Shown in pieces: positions 10,130 to 20,720 of a stretch of 64,000 nt of DNA. The stretch spans positions 5,944,959 to 6,008,958 of the forward strand of contig NC_070619.1 of NCBI RefSeq assembly GCF_027172205.1. The letters run 5' to 3'. The translations under genes and the position numbers were made by a program. The notes under the pieces were generated by a model, which was not told the origin of the DNA, made no database searches, and saw nothing but the letters and a program-made list of their open reading frames with translations. This DNA comes from Podarcis raffonei. Its lineage: Eukaryota > Chordata > Lepidosauria > Squamata > Lacertidae. Each line of letters opens with the position of its first letter. The stretch's first letter is position 1.

Positions 10130-10790
10130 GCGCTTGCAGAAGTTTTGAGGTGGCCACATTACTCCATTCTTAATGGGCATACCTTCCCGGTGAAATCCTC
10201 TAACTGCACAAATGTTCTTTTTGACCTGTTTTTGTTGCCCTCTGGACAGAACAGCATTGGAGAAGCATCATAGAATAAAGCAGAATAAATCCACCACTGT
10301 TACCGTGTCAAGAGCATGTTGGCAGGATACACACACAATAACACATCGGTGTGGAGGAGCCCAGGCTCATATTGTACTACTTCAAAGGCTCAGATTTACC
10401 AAGCAAGCTCTCAGTGTAGGCCTCCCTTATGCACTCAGAAGCAGATCTTGCGCACAATTTCTGGTCTTGCCCACATATTCAAAAAACTGAAAAGGAAACC
10501 TTGACTGCAGTTCCAACAAATCACAGGATACCAGTTGTCAGCAAGCCCCCACAACCCAAATATTTACTTCGTTAAAGTCAAATAGTAAAATACTAACTTA
10601 AAAGCATTATGCCGTGTCTTATCACTGTTCTGTTTAGCTGTCATGCTTACACTGACTCACCACAGTGCTCCTATGTTTTAAGCCCTTTATAGAGCATTTG
10701 GGTTCTATAAGTTCCTATTTAATTCAGCCCGCTATTCAGGATCCATTAATTTTTATGGAAAGGTCCAGAGTTCAATGGGATACTTTTGCA
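10130..10790. other. Intergenic, nothing recognised
   Basis: Short overlapping frames exist on the plus strand near 10212-10504, but they have no familiar protein content. I see no repeat boundary here. Confidence 0.4.
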
Positions 10791-10930
10791 TGCCCAAGGT
10801 CCTTGATTCAATTCCCGGCATCTCCAGATAGTACCAGTCTTTAAAGTTACTGCCAGTTGGCATAGTTGATATTGAGCTAGATGGACCAGCGATTTGACTT
10901 GATACTGGTTACCCTTCTCCCTTCTATCAG
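10790..10930 (+). mobile_element. MIR-like tRNA SINE copy
   Basis: B-box-like 'cttgattcaattcccggcatctcc' is followed by 'ttgagctagatggacca.cgatttgacttgata', the same body as the SINE at 4847-5640. A second, more decayed copy seems to follow at 11020-11160. Confidence 0.5.
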
Positions 10931-11217
10931 CTTCTGAGGCGGTATATTTTTTTAATACCAGTGTAAATTAAATAAGGTCTGGGTAATATGCAGTGGGGTA
11001 AGCCGTAACTGTTAGAAAGCCATGCAGAAGGTTCCAGTTTTGAGTCCTGTTACCCTGTAAGATGCCACCGGAAACTCTGGAAAGGCATTGCCACAATGTG
11101 AGCTGGACCAGTGAAACGCCTGACTTGGAATTTGGCAGCTTCCTATGTACTTCTAAATATTAAACATGATCAAGTAAAAGGAGATAATCACTACCTCAAT
11201 TTGTTCTAAACCTGTAT

Positions 11218-11249
<32 letters not shown>

Positions 11250-11250
11250 G
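11218..11250. repeat. (CA)n(TA)n microsatellite
   Basis: About 11 CA units run straight into TATATATATG. Confidence 0.9.
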
Positions 11251-11332
11251 TGCACCATGGAATGTTGGGTAAATGGTGATTACAAGAAGTAAGGATTTAT
11301 GTACTGTTTATTAGCAGTGCCCTACCTTACAA

Positions 11333-11578
11333 GGGACGCAGGTGGCGCTGTGGGTTAAACCAGAGCCTAGGACTTGCTGATCAGAAAGTCAGTGGTTCAA
11401 ATCCCCGCGATGGGGTGAGCTCCCGTTGCTCAGTCCCAGCGGCTTAGTCATGCTGGCCACATGAGCCGGAAGCTGTCTGCTGACAAACGCCGGCTCCCTC
11501 GGCCAATAAAGTGAGATGAGTGCCGCAACCCCAGAGTCAGCCACGACTGGACTTAATGGTCAGGGTTCCCTTTACCTT
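11333..11578 (+). mobile_element. Sauria-type SINE with internal deletion
   Basis: The head GGGACGCAGGTGGCGCTGTG and the tail CCCTTTACCTTA are present. The middle, from the end of the tRNA-like head to 'cggcttagtcatgctggcc', is missing relative to the other copies, which gives about 245 instead of about 350 bp. Confidence 0.85.
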
Positions 11579-11865
11579 ACGTGGTTTTTTGTAAAGATTA
11601 CAACAAAATGTCCACAAAGCCATTTGAATGGTCAAAGTTCTATACTTGTTATATTTTAAAAATGTAGGGGAGCATCATATATCAAATAATATTTAGTTGT
11701 TTATCTGTCTTTATACAACACACTTCTTTCCTAGATATTCTGGAAAGGAACTGTTGTCCTCAATAATGTGTATGGTTGACTATTTTCTTGCTTCTTATTA
11801 CATAAATACGTGGCAACCAAAACTCCATATTTCAAAATAAATATTTTTCCCCTCCCCACCCTTCA

Positions 11866-12690
11866 TTGGGTATCTACAGGACCGCCTCTCCTGGTATGCC
11901 CCATGGAGGACCCTAAAGGTAAAGGTAAAGGTACCCCTGCCCGTACGGGCCAGTCTTGACAGACTCTAGGGTTGTGCGCCCATCTCACTCAAGAGGCCGG
12001 GGGCCAGCGCTGTCCAGAGACACTTCCGGGTCACGTGGCCAGCGTGACATCGCTGCTCTGGCGAGCCAGAGCCGCACACGGAAACGCCGTTTACCTTCCC
12101 GCTAGTAAGCGGTCCCTATTTATCTACTTGCACCCGGGAGTGCTTTCGAACTGCTAGGTTGGCAGGCGCTGGGACCGAACAATAGGAGCGCACCCCGCCG
12201 CAGGGATGCGAACCGCCGACCTTTCGATCGGCAAGCCCTAGGTGCTGAGGCTTTTACCCAAAGCGCCACCCGCGTCCCATGGAGGACCCTAAGGTCCACA
12301 AATAACACCACTTTGGAGGTCCTGGGCCCTAAGGAAGTTAGATTAGCTTCAACCAGAGCCAGGGCCTTTTCAACACTGGCCCCAACTTGGTGGAACGCTC
12401 TGTCTCATGAGACCAGGGCCCTGATTTCTTTCCGCAGGGCCTGTAAGACAGAGTTGGTCAGCCAGGCCTTTGGCTTAGAATCAGTTTGATTCCCTCCCCC
12501 TTTTTCTTTTTTCCTTTCTCCTCCTGTGAAGAGGCTGCATCCTAACTTTTTAATGTTGTATATTAATCTCGTTTTTTAAATTGTATTTTAATCAACTTGT
12601 TTTATTATTGGTTGTTAGCCAACCTGAGCCCGGTCTTGACTGGGGAGGGCAAGGTATAAATAAAATTATTTATTATTATTATTATTATTC
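11866..12690 (+). mobile_element. CR1/L2-superfamily LINE 3' end, interrupted by a SINE
   Basis: The translated ends read YLQDRLSWYAPWRTL before the SINE and ARAFSTLAPTWWNALSHETR after it, a reverse-transcriptase C-terminus. The 3' untranslated end is 'ctggggagggcaaggtataaataaaatt' with a TTA microsatellite. It ends about 60 bp before the POLE4 CpG island. Confidence 0.7.
11917..12278 (-). mobile_element. Sauria-type SINE, 'GCCCGTACGGGC' subfamily
   Basis: Reverse orientation, full length. It is flanked by ATGGAGGACCCTAA at 11903-11916 and 12279-12292. It sits within the LINE 11866-12690 and therefore post-dates it. Confidence 0.9.
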
Positions 12691-12752
12691 CAATGGGTTA
12701 ACTCGGCAAGGAGCCGGTTCCCCGACAACTGGAATCCGGTCTAGAGGTTTGC

Positions 12753-12805
12753 CACGTGGTAACTTGAACACGTGATGCCAAGTTATTGGGCTCCAGAAGC
12801 ACGTG
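12753..12805. promoter_or_regulatory. Three CACGTG E-boxes upstream of POLE4
   Basis: Exact CACGTG palindromes lie at 12753-12758, 12769-12774 and 12800-12805, with a fourth at 13580-13585 in intron 1. This is the core bound by USF, MYC/MAX and related bHLH-ZIP factors. Function is inferred from motif and position. Confidence 0.6.
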
Positions 12806-13600
12806 GCGCGCCAGAGGGGGCGTGGCCTTCGAGCGCAAAGAGCGGGAAATGGGCGCTTCGATTGACAGGCCGGCCGCGGCGCAGGCGCACTGGCGCCACT
12901 CCACAGCCCGGCTAAGATGGCGCTGGCTGAGGGAAACGCCGTGGCGGCTTCGGCGCCGGCAGACGAAGAGTCCGAGCCGCCGCCGCCGCCACCGGCAGCA
13001 CCGGGGGCGGCGGCAGCTGCTGCCGCTGCCACCTCCTCCAGCGCGGCCCGGCCGGCCCGACTGCCCCTGGCGCGTGTCAAGGCGCTGGTCAAAGCCGACC
13101 CGGACGTCAGCCTGGCCAGCCAGGAGGCCATCTTCATTTTGGCGCGCGCGGCGGTGAGCGACTGACTGAGGGAGGCGGTGGGCGGGGTCTCGTGTTCGCC
13201 TCGGCCAATCAGGAGGCCGACTGCGTTGGCGCGCGAGCGCGCGGCGGCGGTTGACTTAGGTTAAGGCGGTAGGCGGGGCGCCGCTTTTAAGCCTCCGCCA
13301 ATCAGGAGGCCGGCTTTCGTGGTTGGCGCGCGCTGCGGCGGTTGACGTGAGTTGCCCTCGAGCCAAGGAGGTGGGCGGTCTTGCACGGTTACGCCCTTGC
13401 CCAATCAGAAGGCTGTTTTCGGCTACGCGGGGACGGATGGTTACGTGGGAAACCCCTAGCCAATCAGAAGCTTACCTTTGCCCTGGGTTGGGTGAAAGGC
13501 GTGACAGAGTGGAAAGGAGGGTGGGTGGTGGGCGGGGATGTGCCACTTTTGGCTGCGGCGATTGGCTGCAAGTTCTAACCACGTGGTGAAGAGGGGGTGG
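12780..13600 (+). promoter_or_regulatory. POLE4 CpG-island promoter
   Basis: A sharply bounded CG-rich block between AT-rich repeat DNA and the AT-rich intron 1. It holds CACGTG boxes, an E2F-like AGCGGGAAAT at 12839-12848, GGCGGG boxes and CCAAT boxes. The start codon lies inside AAGATGGCG, the YY1-type motif common at housekeeping promoters. There is no TATA box. Confidence 0.75.
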
Positions 13601-16600
13601 GGTTCTGCAAACATATTCCTGATGCTTGTTCTGTTATATACCTGGCCAGGTAATTCATTATCACATGATCCATATGAATTAATTACAATTGTGGGTGTTC
13701 TGATTATAATTATGGCTATTCTTGAATGTTTATCATAATTGTGAATATTGGTGTGTCTAATACAGTAATCATGTAATTATTTTTCTAATGCTCATAATTA
13801 ATATAAGTTTTAGCTCCCCAAATTGTTTACAAATCATCTTATGTTTGTATATTTCCTTGGGATACATGTAAAAGGCAAAGCCTAACTTGGGAGACAGGCA
13901 GGATTCATATTTTAAATAAATTCATATATTAATTTAATTTAATAATTTTTATTGTGCTAGCCAGAGGCCATGGCAACATCCAAACAAACAAACAAACAAA
14001 CCAGCAGTCGCTGGATGGGCTAGCGGTCAATTGCAAAGAGGACTCTGAGATCTAATTTGCACACTTTGAGAATTACTTTTTATTCTTCGTAATAAGAAAT
14101 TTTGGTGGATTTGACCATGGTTTTATATTAATTAATAATATGTTAACAAATACTCTGCAGTAAATTACTGGTGATGCCATTTAATTATTGATGATGGTTC
14201 TGGTTTGAGAGAACACTGATAGTAATATTAATAAAATAGGATGTTTTAGTATGACAGCATATACTATTGGTAGTGTTGCTGAGTGAGATTTTTATTGGTT
14301 AAGATAAAGCTATCGCCCCCGCTGTGGCTTTTGGATCTTCTAATAAACCAATTTGGCTTTCCATATTAATGCACAGTATCATCATGCTATTATACAAATT
14401 TATAGCATGAACGTGCTTAGAATACCATGTACTTCTTTGGACACAGGTGGCGCTGTGGTCTAAACCACTGAGCCTCTTGGGCTTGCCGATCAGAAGGTCA
14501 GTGGTTCGAATCCTTGTGACGGGGTGAGCTCCCATTCCTCTTTCCCAGCTCCTGCCAACTTAGCAGTTCGAAAGCACGCCAGGGCGAGTAGTTAAATAGG
14601 TAACTTTTTTGTAGGAAGGTAAATGGCGTTTCCATGCACTCTGGCTTCCGTCCTGTTGTCCCGTTGCGCCAGAAGCGGTTCAGTCCTGCTGGCTACATGA
14701 GCCAGAAGGCTGTCTGCAGACAAACGCCGGCTCCCTCGGCCTGAAAGCGAGATGAGCGCCGCAACCCCAGAGTCACCTTTGACTGAACTTAACCGTCCAA
14801 CTAAATAAGGATATTGTGAACTCAACTCAATAAGGATATTGTGAACTTGGAAAAGGCTCAGAAAAAGCAACCAAAATGATTGTGGTGGTGGAGACAACTC
14901 CCTGATGAGGAAGGGTTACAACATTTGGGGGCAAAACCTCAGCACCTAGGACTTGCCGATCGCATGGTCGGCGGTTCGAATCCCCGCGGCGGGGTGCGCT
15001 CCCGTCGTTCGGTCCCAGCGCCTGCCAACCTAGCAGTTCGAAAGCACCCCCGGGTGCAAGTAGATAAATAGCAGCTTTGTCACACTGGCCATGTGACCCG
15101 GAAGTGTCTCCAGACAGCGCTGGCTCCCGGCCTATAGAGTGAGATGAGCGCACAACCCTAGAGTCTGGCAAGACTGGCCCGTACGGGCAGGGGTACCTTT
15201 ACCTTTACCGTTCAGAGAAAAAGCAAGGCAGCAGACATACAAGAAAGGTGTATCAAATTGTGTGGAGGAAGTGAACAGAGAGAGAAGTTTCTCTTCCTCT
15301 CTCCATAATGTCAAAAGTCCTGGGCATCCAGCAAAGCTGAATTTTTGGTGATTCAGGACAGACAAAAGTAGATACTTATTTACAGTCCATTAAAACTGTT
15401 TTCCCCGCTTTGCTTCCATCCTCACAGGAGTTGTTTGTGGAAACCATTGCAAAAGATGCCTACATCTATGCACAGCAAGGAAAACGGAAAACTCTCCAGA
15501 GGAAAGACCTGGGTAAGGAAGTAAAATAATAACAATTTTATCATTTATACCCCGCCCATCTTGTCTTCCTAATTCTTAAGAACCAAAATGATGCTGTGCG
15601 TATGTGTTGACAAGGTTGTAAACCAGAGGAATGCTTCATGGGTTATTAAAGAACTAAACAAAATGGGGTTGCCATATTTTGAAAAGTGAGCTTTTTTCTG
15701 TTTTGGCAAAGTTGTTGGGCTTTTTCTCTTTTTTTGCAACATCTCCAAAAAAAATAGTTTTTAAGCTATTTTTTAGGAAATTCACCAAAAACAATTAACA
15801 CTTCCATATACCTGGGTTTTCCTGGACATTTGAACTGATTTTCAAAAATTTCACCCAGAAACTATCTTCGACGGGCGAATCCTGGATATGCCCAGGAAAT
15901 TCCAGACGTATGGTAGCCCTAAAACAAAATTAAAATAGCCGTACATAAAATAAGCATTAGTGGAAAAAGAAGAACGCATTCCTACCTGTCCAAGGCAGGA
16001 CAGGGCTGTATTGAGTGCTTGTCCTGCTCAGACTAGACACATTGGAAGTTAGTGTAACATGAGTAAGTTAGGTTCATTAATTTAAATTGATCTACTCTGA
16101 GTAGGGCCTGCATTGGATACAATCCTTATCCTGGCCCCCTTGAGCTGCTGTGCAGTTCACAAGAACGGTCGCTGCCGAAGCAGGAAGAGAGCATTGCAGT
16201 TTCAGTGAATGGTTGGTTCAAGTAGGTGGAGGAGAGGAATTCGCCCAGGACACACTTAATTGTTGTTTGCCGTGATGCTAAAGCCCGGATAGTTGTGGAA
16301 TTATAGAATCATAGAATTGTAGGGTTGGAAAGGGACCTCAAGGATCATCTGTTCCAACCCCCTGCAATGCAGGAATATTCAGCTGTCCCATACTGGAATC
16401 GAACCTGCAACCTCTTGGCATCATCAGTGTAATGGTTATATGGGGTTGCTCGTGTGTAAGTTGCCGCCACTCTTGGCGAGGTTGCCTGGTTAAACCTTTT
16501 CCTGGCCGGACAGCCCTTCACTTCGTGGCTGTTTCAGTCGCTAGCAGAATCCGTCAGTGGGCGTTTCTTGAACTTCTTCCAGCAAAGAAGTTCTTTGACG

Positions 16601-19600
16601 CCAAGTCTACGCCTACTTTCCCTGCGCGGAAGCCTTCTGCGCAGGGTGGGTGTGGGTAGCGGAGGACCTGTGCTCTCCCCGCTGGTCTCCGGCGAAGAGT
16701 CCTGGAGCCCTCTCTCCGATTCCCCCATCCGCCCCCCCTTTATCCCTGGTGTTACGCTGATTTCCTTCCCCAGCCGATGAGTCCCCTCTCTCCCTGCTGG
16801 GCCCTTCTCCGGCATCGCTTGGGAGCCTTGCCTCCACTTCTGGCTCCGATGTCAGTTCCCTGACAATCAGCACCAAGCTCTAACCAACTGAGTGGAGAAA
16901 GAAAACAGCACAGGTTGTAGATTAGGAAGGGAGATGGTGGGGTACTTCTGTAGGCAAAACGGCTGCTCTGCCACTGAGCTATATTTTTTTATATTACATT
17001 TTTATTAGTTTTCAAATACAAAAACAAATTTATACATTCCATACATCTTAATTACATCTTCTCTTTTTTGACTTCCCTCAATTTGTCTGCCATTCCTTCC
17101 TATTACTACTTTTTACACATTTCTGCCCTTTTAACCCTTTCCCCTCACACAGCTTCCTTAAAGCTTACAAACGTAATTTTATTATCACTCAGTTTTTGCA
17201 TATATTGGATAAACTTTTCCCAATCTTCTGTAAATCTTTGATCTCGTCGATTCCGGATCCTTCCTGTCATTCTGTCCAGTTCTGCATAATCCATCATTTT
17301 AGTTCTCCATTCTTCTATCGTAGGTAATTCCTCCTGTTTCCATTTCTGGGCCATCAATATTCCTGCTGCTGTCACTGCATATAAAAATAACTTCTTTTCT
17401 TTCTTATTTATCTCATTACCTGTAACGCCTAGTAAAAATGCTTCTGGTTTCTTAACAAATGTATATTTCAACATTTTCTTCAATTCATTTTAAATCATTT
17501 CCCAAAAGCATTTTACCTTCTTACATTCCCACCATCTGCCACTGAGCTATAGGTCTTCCTCCTAAAGGGGAGAAAGAGGTACAGGGATTAGGGTGGAAGG
17601 CAACCCCTCCCCCCACAAGAAACCTCACAGGGACTAGGAACACAAGCTGTGTTATTTGGGCAGAAAGAGTGGCCATATCAGGGATCTGGGGAAGCCTCAA
17701 GGGCATGGGGAAGATTTGAAATTAGCTGCCATAACTTCTCTTGCAGCCAACAAATAGGAGCCCTTTTACAGTTCAGAATACAAATTTCTGTGGTCTGATC
17801 CATCCTTGCAGATATCAGTCCTAATTTCCCTTTTATTATTATTTCCTTTTCAAATTGGTGCTCCCGCCACAGACAACGCCATAGAAGCAATAGACGAGTT
17901 TGCGTTTCTGGAAGGTAAGGTTTTGTTTCAAGTTTTCTTGGTGGTGTCGCTGCCTTGTCAGAATGGTGAGCTAGCCTTACCTGGTGTCCCGGTCCGGTTC
18001 ACGGGCGATCGAAGTCCCGGCAGGGGACGTCAGGACCGGGGGCAAAATGGCTGGGTGGAAGCAGGAACGGGGGTCCAGGAGCCAAGCGTCTGAGGGTCAG
18101 AGAGCCGGGAGTTAAGAAGCCAAGGGTCCGGGGGTCAGGAAGCAAGGAGTCACGAAGTCAGGGGTCCGAGGAGCAAGGAGTCAAGGACCCCAAGGCAGGG
18201 AACGTGTTGCTGTGGCAAAGAGCCAAAGGGAAATGTTGACCTTATAGCCCTTCCCAGCTCTTGCCACCAGGTGCTGTGAGTTACCAATCGGCCTCACCTG
18301 TGTGGCCGCACCTTGCCTCTTCAGAACAAACTTAGGAAGACCCCGGTCCTGCAGAGTCCTACTGGTCACAGGGCCTGGCTCCTGCACGCACACCTGACAC
18401 CTTGGCTCTGAATTCCAGTGGGTGAAAGCCAGGCTCTAGTTCAGACGGAGAATCACTTTGGGCACATCTACGGCATACATTTGGATTCCCCGAAAGAATC
18501 CTGGGAACTGTTAATTTGCCACTCGCAGAGCTATAATTCCCGGCGCCCTGAACTAACTACAGTTCCTGCCATTCTTTGGGGAAAGCCATGAACCTCAGAG
18601 GTGTATAGTCCATGTGAAGCCAGCAATTTCTGTATAGGTCAGAATTAAAGTCAAGGCCAATGCGAATGCCATCCAGAAATGGTTGGAGTCCATTCTCCCA
18701 TCAGTCCTAGAAGCTATCATAACCAGCAGCCAGGGATTATGGGAGTTGGAGTCCAGGAAATATCACGCCCTCTCACCCTTTCCCCAGTGCCTTAATGGAT
18801 GTGTGGGGGGGTTGGATCCTTCAATTGCTCCAACAGTGTGTTGTTTGGGGGCTTGTGGGCATTTGAGATGGTGTTTGAAAACCTTTTGATGGCAACTTGA
18901 GATATAAAGGAGCAATTTGGTTGGTTGGCTTTGGGTTTAAGAGCTAAGGTCTCCGAACAACAATACAGTATCTGGAGGATAGGCTAGGAATGATGGGAGT
19001 TGTAGTCCAACCCTTTGGGCCTTGAAGGTTCATAATAGTTGGAAAAAATAAATTAAACCTTTCACATTCCACGGTGTGTGTGTGTTTTGATGTTTTCTTA
19101 GTCTTCTTAAGTACCGTATTTTTCGCCCTATAGGACGCACTTTTCCCCCTCCAAAAATGAAGGGGAAATGTGTGTGCGTCCTATGGGGCGAATGCAGGCT
19201 TTCGCTGAAGCCTGGAGAGCGAGAGGGGTCGGTGCGCACCGACCCCTCTCGCTCTGCAGGCTTTGCGCAGCTCTCCGCAAGCCGTGGGAGCCCGGTGCCG
19301 GGCTCCCACGGCTTGTGGAGAGTTGCCTGTTCTGGGGGCTGGGGTTGGGGGAAGCTCGGGCTTCCCCAGCCCCGTGCCTGGGGGGGAAAAATAATTTCCC
19401 CCCCTTTATTTCCCCCCCAAAAAACCTAGGTACGCCTTATGGGATGGTGCGTCCTATAGGGCGAAAAATACAGTATATTTTATGCTTTAGCACATTGACT
19501 TGTAACAACCTGAATGCTGAGAAGCAGAACAGAAGCCAAGGCACAATTGATAAAAATGGATAAATTTAGATCCCTTTCTAAAGGGATGAACGTGAACTGG

Positions 19601-19751
19601 AATTAGTTCTTCTTTAAAATGAACTTTCCAAGCTATGTCCAGGCCAAATGTAAATCTGTTAAAATGGTAGCTGCCTTGATTCGAAAACCACCTATTTTCA
19701 TTTCACGGTCTGCCTGCTCCTCTGTTTAATTCTGTAGGTACTCTGGACTGA
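12917..19751 (+). CDS. POLE4: DNA polymerase epsilon subunit 4
   Basis: A small histone-fold subunit that pairs with POLE3 in the nuclear polymerase epsilon holoenzyme and helps it bind DNA. Coding exons are 12917-13153, 15428-15512, 17873-17914 and 19738-19751, total 378 bp, 125 residues (the human protein has 117). All introns are GT-AG and the phases match (0, 1, 1). Residues 1-48 are low-complexity, with a six-proline and an eight-alanine run. The fold begins at LPLARVKALVKADPDVSLAS and runs through AIFILARAA, ELFVETIAKDAY and QQGKRKTLQRKDLDNAIEAI. The end DEFAFLEGTLD is the human C-terminus. The last exon codes only for GTLD and stop. The composite repeat copy B starts 18 bp after the exon 3 donor. 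Confidence 0.97.
13174..13570 (+). promoter_or_regulatory. Tandem CCAAT / GC-box modules in POLE4 intron 1
   Basis: CCAAT occurs at 13205, 13298, 13401 and 13460, and inverted (ATTGG) at 13561. The first two are in CCAATCAGGAGGCCG, the next two in CCAATCAGAAG. Each is paired with a GGCGGT.GGCGGGG-like box, for example 13174-13187 and 13265-13278. GCGGCGGTTGAC recurs at about 13241 and 13335. The spacing of about 90-100 bp indicates diverged tandem duplication of one promoter module. Confidence 0.7.
13600..14430. other. AT-rich POLE4 intron, (CAAA)n at 13979-14001
   Basis: Long AT-rich sequence with many TAATTA motifs and a short AAAC/CAAA microsatellite. I recognise no gene or repeat family. 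Confidence 0.5.
14439..14800 (+). mobile_element. Sauria-type SINE, 'ACCGTCCA' subfamily
   Basis: The head GACACAGGTGGCGCTGTGGT with TCTAAACCACTGAGCC and the 3' part 'gactgaacttaaccgtcc' distinguish this third subfamily. Its only other member here is at 55656-56365. It includes an extra 'cttccgtcctgttgtcccg' segment. Confidence 0.85.
14811..15370 (+). mobile_element. CR1-like LINE fragment split by a SINE
   Basis: 'ggatattgtgaacttggaaaaggctcag..aagcaaccaaaatgat' and 'aactccctgatgaggaagggttacaac' are typical CR1 ORF2-to-3' sequence. It resumes after the SINE as 'aaagcaaggcagc...'. The phrase 'aataaggatattgtgaact' occurs twice in succession (14809 and 14831), a small tandem duplication. Confidence 0.55.
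14932..15210 (+). mobile_element. Sauria-type SINE, 'GCCCGTACGGGC' subfamily, truncated
   Basis: It lacks the first part of the head and part of the middle. It retains the B box GGTTCGAATCCCCGC and the tail CCCGTACGGGCAGGGGTACC followed by ACCTTT units. Confidence 0.85.
15665..15922. mobile_element. Unclassified inverted-repeat MITE
   Basis: The left end GGGGTTGCCATATTTTG and the right end CGTATGGTAGCCCTAA are imperfectly inverted. The middle holds a run of hydrophobic-looking T-rich sequence and the pair 'cctggacatttg' / 'ggatatgcccaggaa'. No transposase. Possibly hAT- or mariner-derived. Confidence 0.45.
16297..16885 (-). mobile_element. tRNA-Ile-like SINE with CR1 tail, split by an LTR
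   Basis: On the plus strand it reads AGAATCATAGAATTGTAGGG (complement of the CR1 3' end), then the complement of a tRNA-like head: GGAATCGAACCTGCAACCTC, TTGGCATCATCAG and, after the LTR, ATCAGCACCAAGCTCTAACC AACTGAG. The head resembles tRNA-Ile. A second, uninterrupted copy is at 63360-63490. Confidence 0.7.
16428..16865 (-). mobile_element. Solo LTR (fossil), family B copy 1
   Basis: On the minus strand it runs TGTCAGGGAACTGAC ... CCATTACA, 438 bp, flanked by the 5-bp duplication ATCAG at 16423-16427 and 16866-16870. It is homologous along its length to 20721-21128. No internal proviral region is present. It inserted into the tRNA-Ile-like SINE. It contains a GA-rich region with an open frame discussed under findings. 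Confidence 0.8.
16985..17530 (-). mobile_element. L1 LINE 3' end
   Basis: The minus strand codes for the end of L1 ORF2: KKPEAFLLGVTG, AQKWKQEELPTIEEW, MMDYAELDRMTGRIR, EDWEKFIQYMQ, stop. A 3' untranslated part and an A-rich tail follow (T-rich on plus at 16985). It is 5'-truncated and lies in POLE4 intron 2. Confidence 0.85.
17933..18763 (+). repeat. Composite repeated segment, copy B
   Basis: The same start (TTTTCTTGGTGGTGTCGCTG) and end (GGAGTCCAGGAAATA) as copy A at 8361-9936. It is shorter mainly because only one or two minisatellite units are present. It is not bracketed by the 193-bp repeat. It starts 18 bp downstream of the POLE4 exon 3 donor. Confidence 0.85.
19114..19473. mobile_element. 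Palindromic MITE, CCGTATTTTTCGC family
   Basis: The ends CCGTATTTTTCGCCCTATAG and CTATAGGGCGAAAAATACAG are inverted repeats flanked by TA. Inside are further perfect hairpins, at about 19213-19250 (GAGAGGGGTCGGTGCGCACC and complement) and about 19279-19315 (CCGTGGGAGCCCGGTGCC and complement). Other members: 39887-40145, 44730-45272, 49310-49437. The TA duplication suggests a Tc1/mariner-superfamily source. Confidence 0.8.
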
Positions 19752-19990
19752 TGCAAGAAAGGGGAATCCCTGGAAGGAGAGATTGGAACAGAACGTGCCG
19801 TGCAAAAGGCACAGAAGGAAACGTTCCCAGGGAGATGAAGGGACTGTTTCTGCCTGCCAGACTTGGTGGATTTGAAATGGCCCTGAATTTGAAACAGGCT
19901 CTGTTGTAAATTCCTTTGTATATACCCCAACCCTTGTGGTTTCTCCCAAGTCTGTATGTCATTTTGTACTCTAAATACATACATCTTTTT
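19752..19990 (+). other. POLE4 3' UTR
   Basis: Follows the stop codon of POLE4. The only nearby poly(A) signal is the variant AATACA at 19974-19979; a canonical-like ATTAAA lies farther on at 20458-20463, beyond a SINE. The end point is uncertain. Confidence 0.45.
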
Positions 19991-20085
19991 TCCATACCTC
20001 TGTTGTGCAGTACAGTGTTGTGTATGTTACCTCTTGGCCACCTGGCCTCTACCTTGCAATTCCTAATACAACACACACATTGGTA

Positions 20086-20438
20086 AAAAGGTAAAGGGAC
20101 CCCTGACCATTAGGTCCAGTCATGGCCGACTCTGGGGTTGTGGCGCTCATCTCGCTTTATTGGTCGAGGGAGCCGGCGTACAGCTTCCGGGTCATGTGGC
20201 CAGCAGGACTAAGCCGCTTCTGGCGAACCAGAGCAGCGCATGGAAACGCCATTTACCTTCCCGCCGGAGCGGTACCTATTTATCTACTTGCACTTTGAGG
20301 TGCTTTTGAAATGCTAGGTTAGCAGGAGCAGGGACTGAGCAACGGGAGCTCACCCCGTTGCGGGGATTTGAACCGCTGATCTTCTGATTGGCAAGTCCTA
20401 AGCTCTGTGGTTTAACCCACAGCGCCACCCGCGTCCCT
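20086..20438 (-). mobile_element. Sauria-type SINE, 'CCATTAGGTCC' subfamily
   Basis: Full length, reverse, flanked by ACACATTGGTA-type duplications at about 20075-20085 and 20440-20450. It lies just beyond the POLE4 stop region, between two possible poly(A) signals. Confidence 0.9.
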
Positions 20439-20720
20439 CACACATTGGTACATTCTCATTAAAACATTGACATCAGAAGTGGCCGTGATTAAAACATGCA
20501 GTTTCAATGGCCCCGTTAAAAACAGTGCCGCAATTAAAACAGGTGACTTGGGGTCAAAGAAATCGAGGGAATGTGTGTGTGTAAAAAAATTAAGGCTGGC
20601 AGGATGTCAATGTAGATGGGAGCCTCTCATATTTCAGCAGGGCGTGCATTTCACAGCAATGATGCTACTGGTGAAAAAGCCTGCCTGTGTGCCGCTGATA
20701 ATCATTGAGCCATTGTAGGA

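Noticed and set aside
12685-13137. 150-codon alanine-rich minus-strand frame over POLE4 exon 1
   Set aside because: It is the antisense shadow of CG-rich coding sequence, where stop codons are rare.
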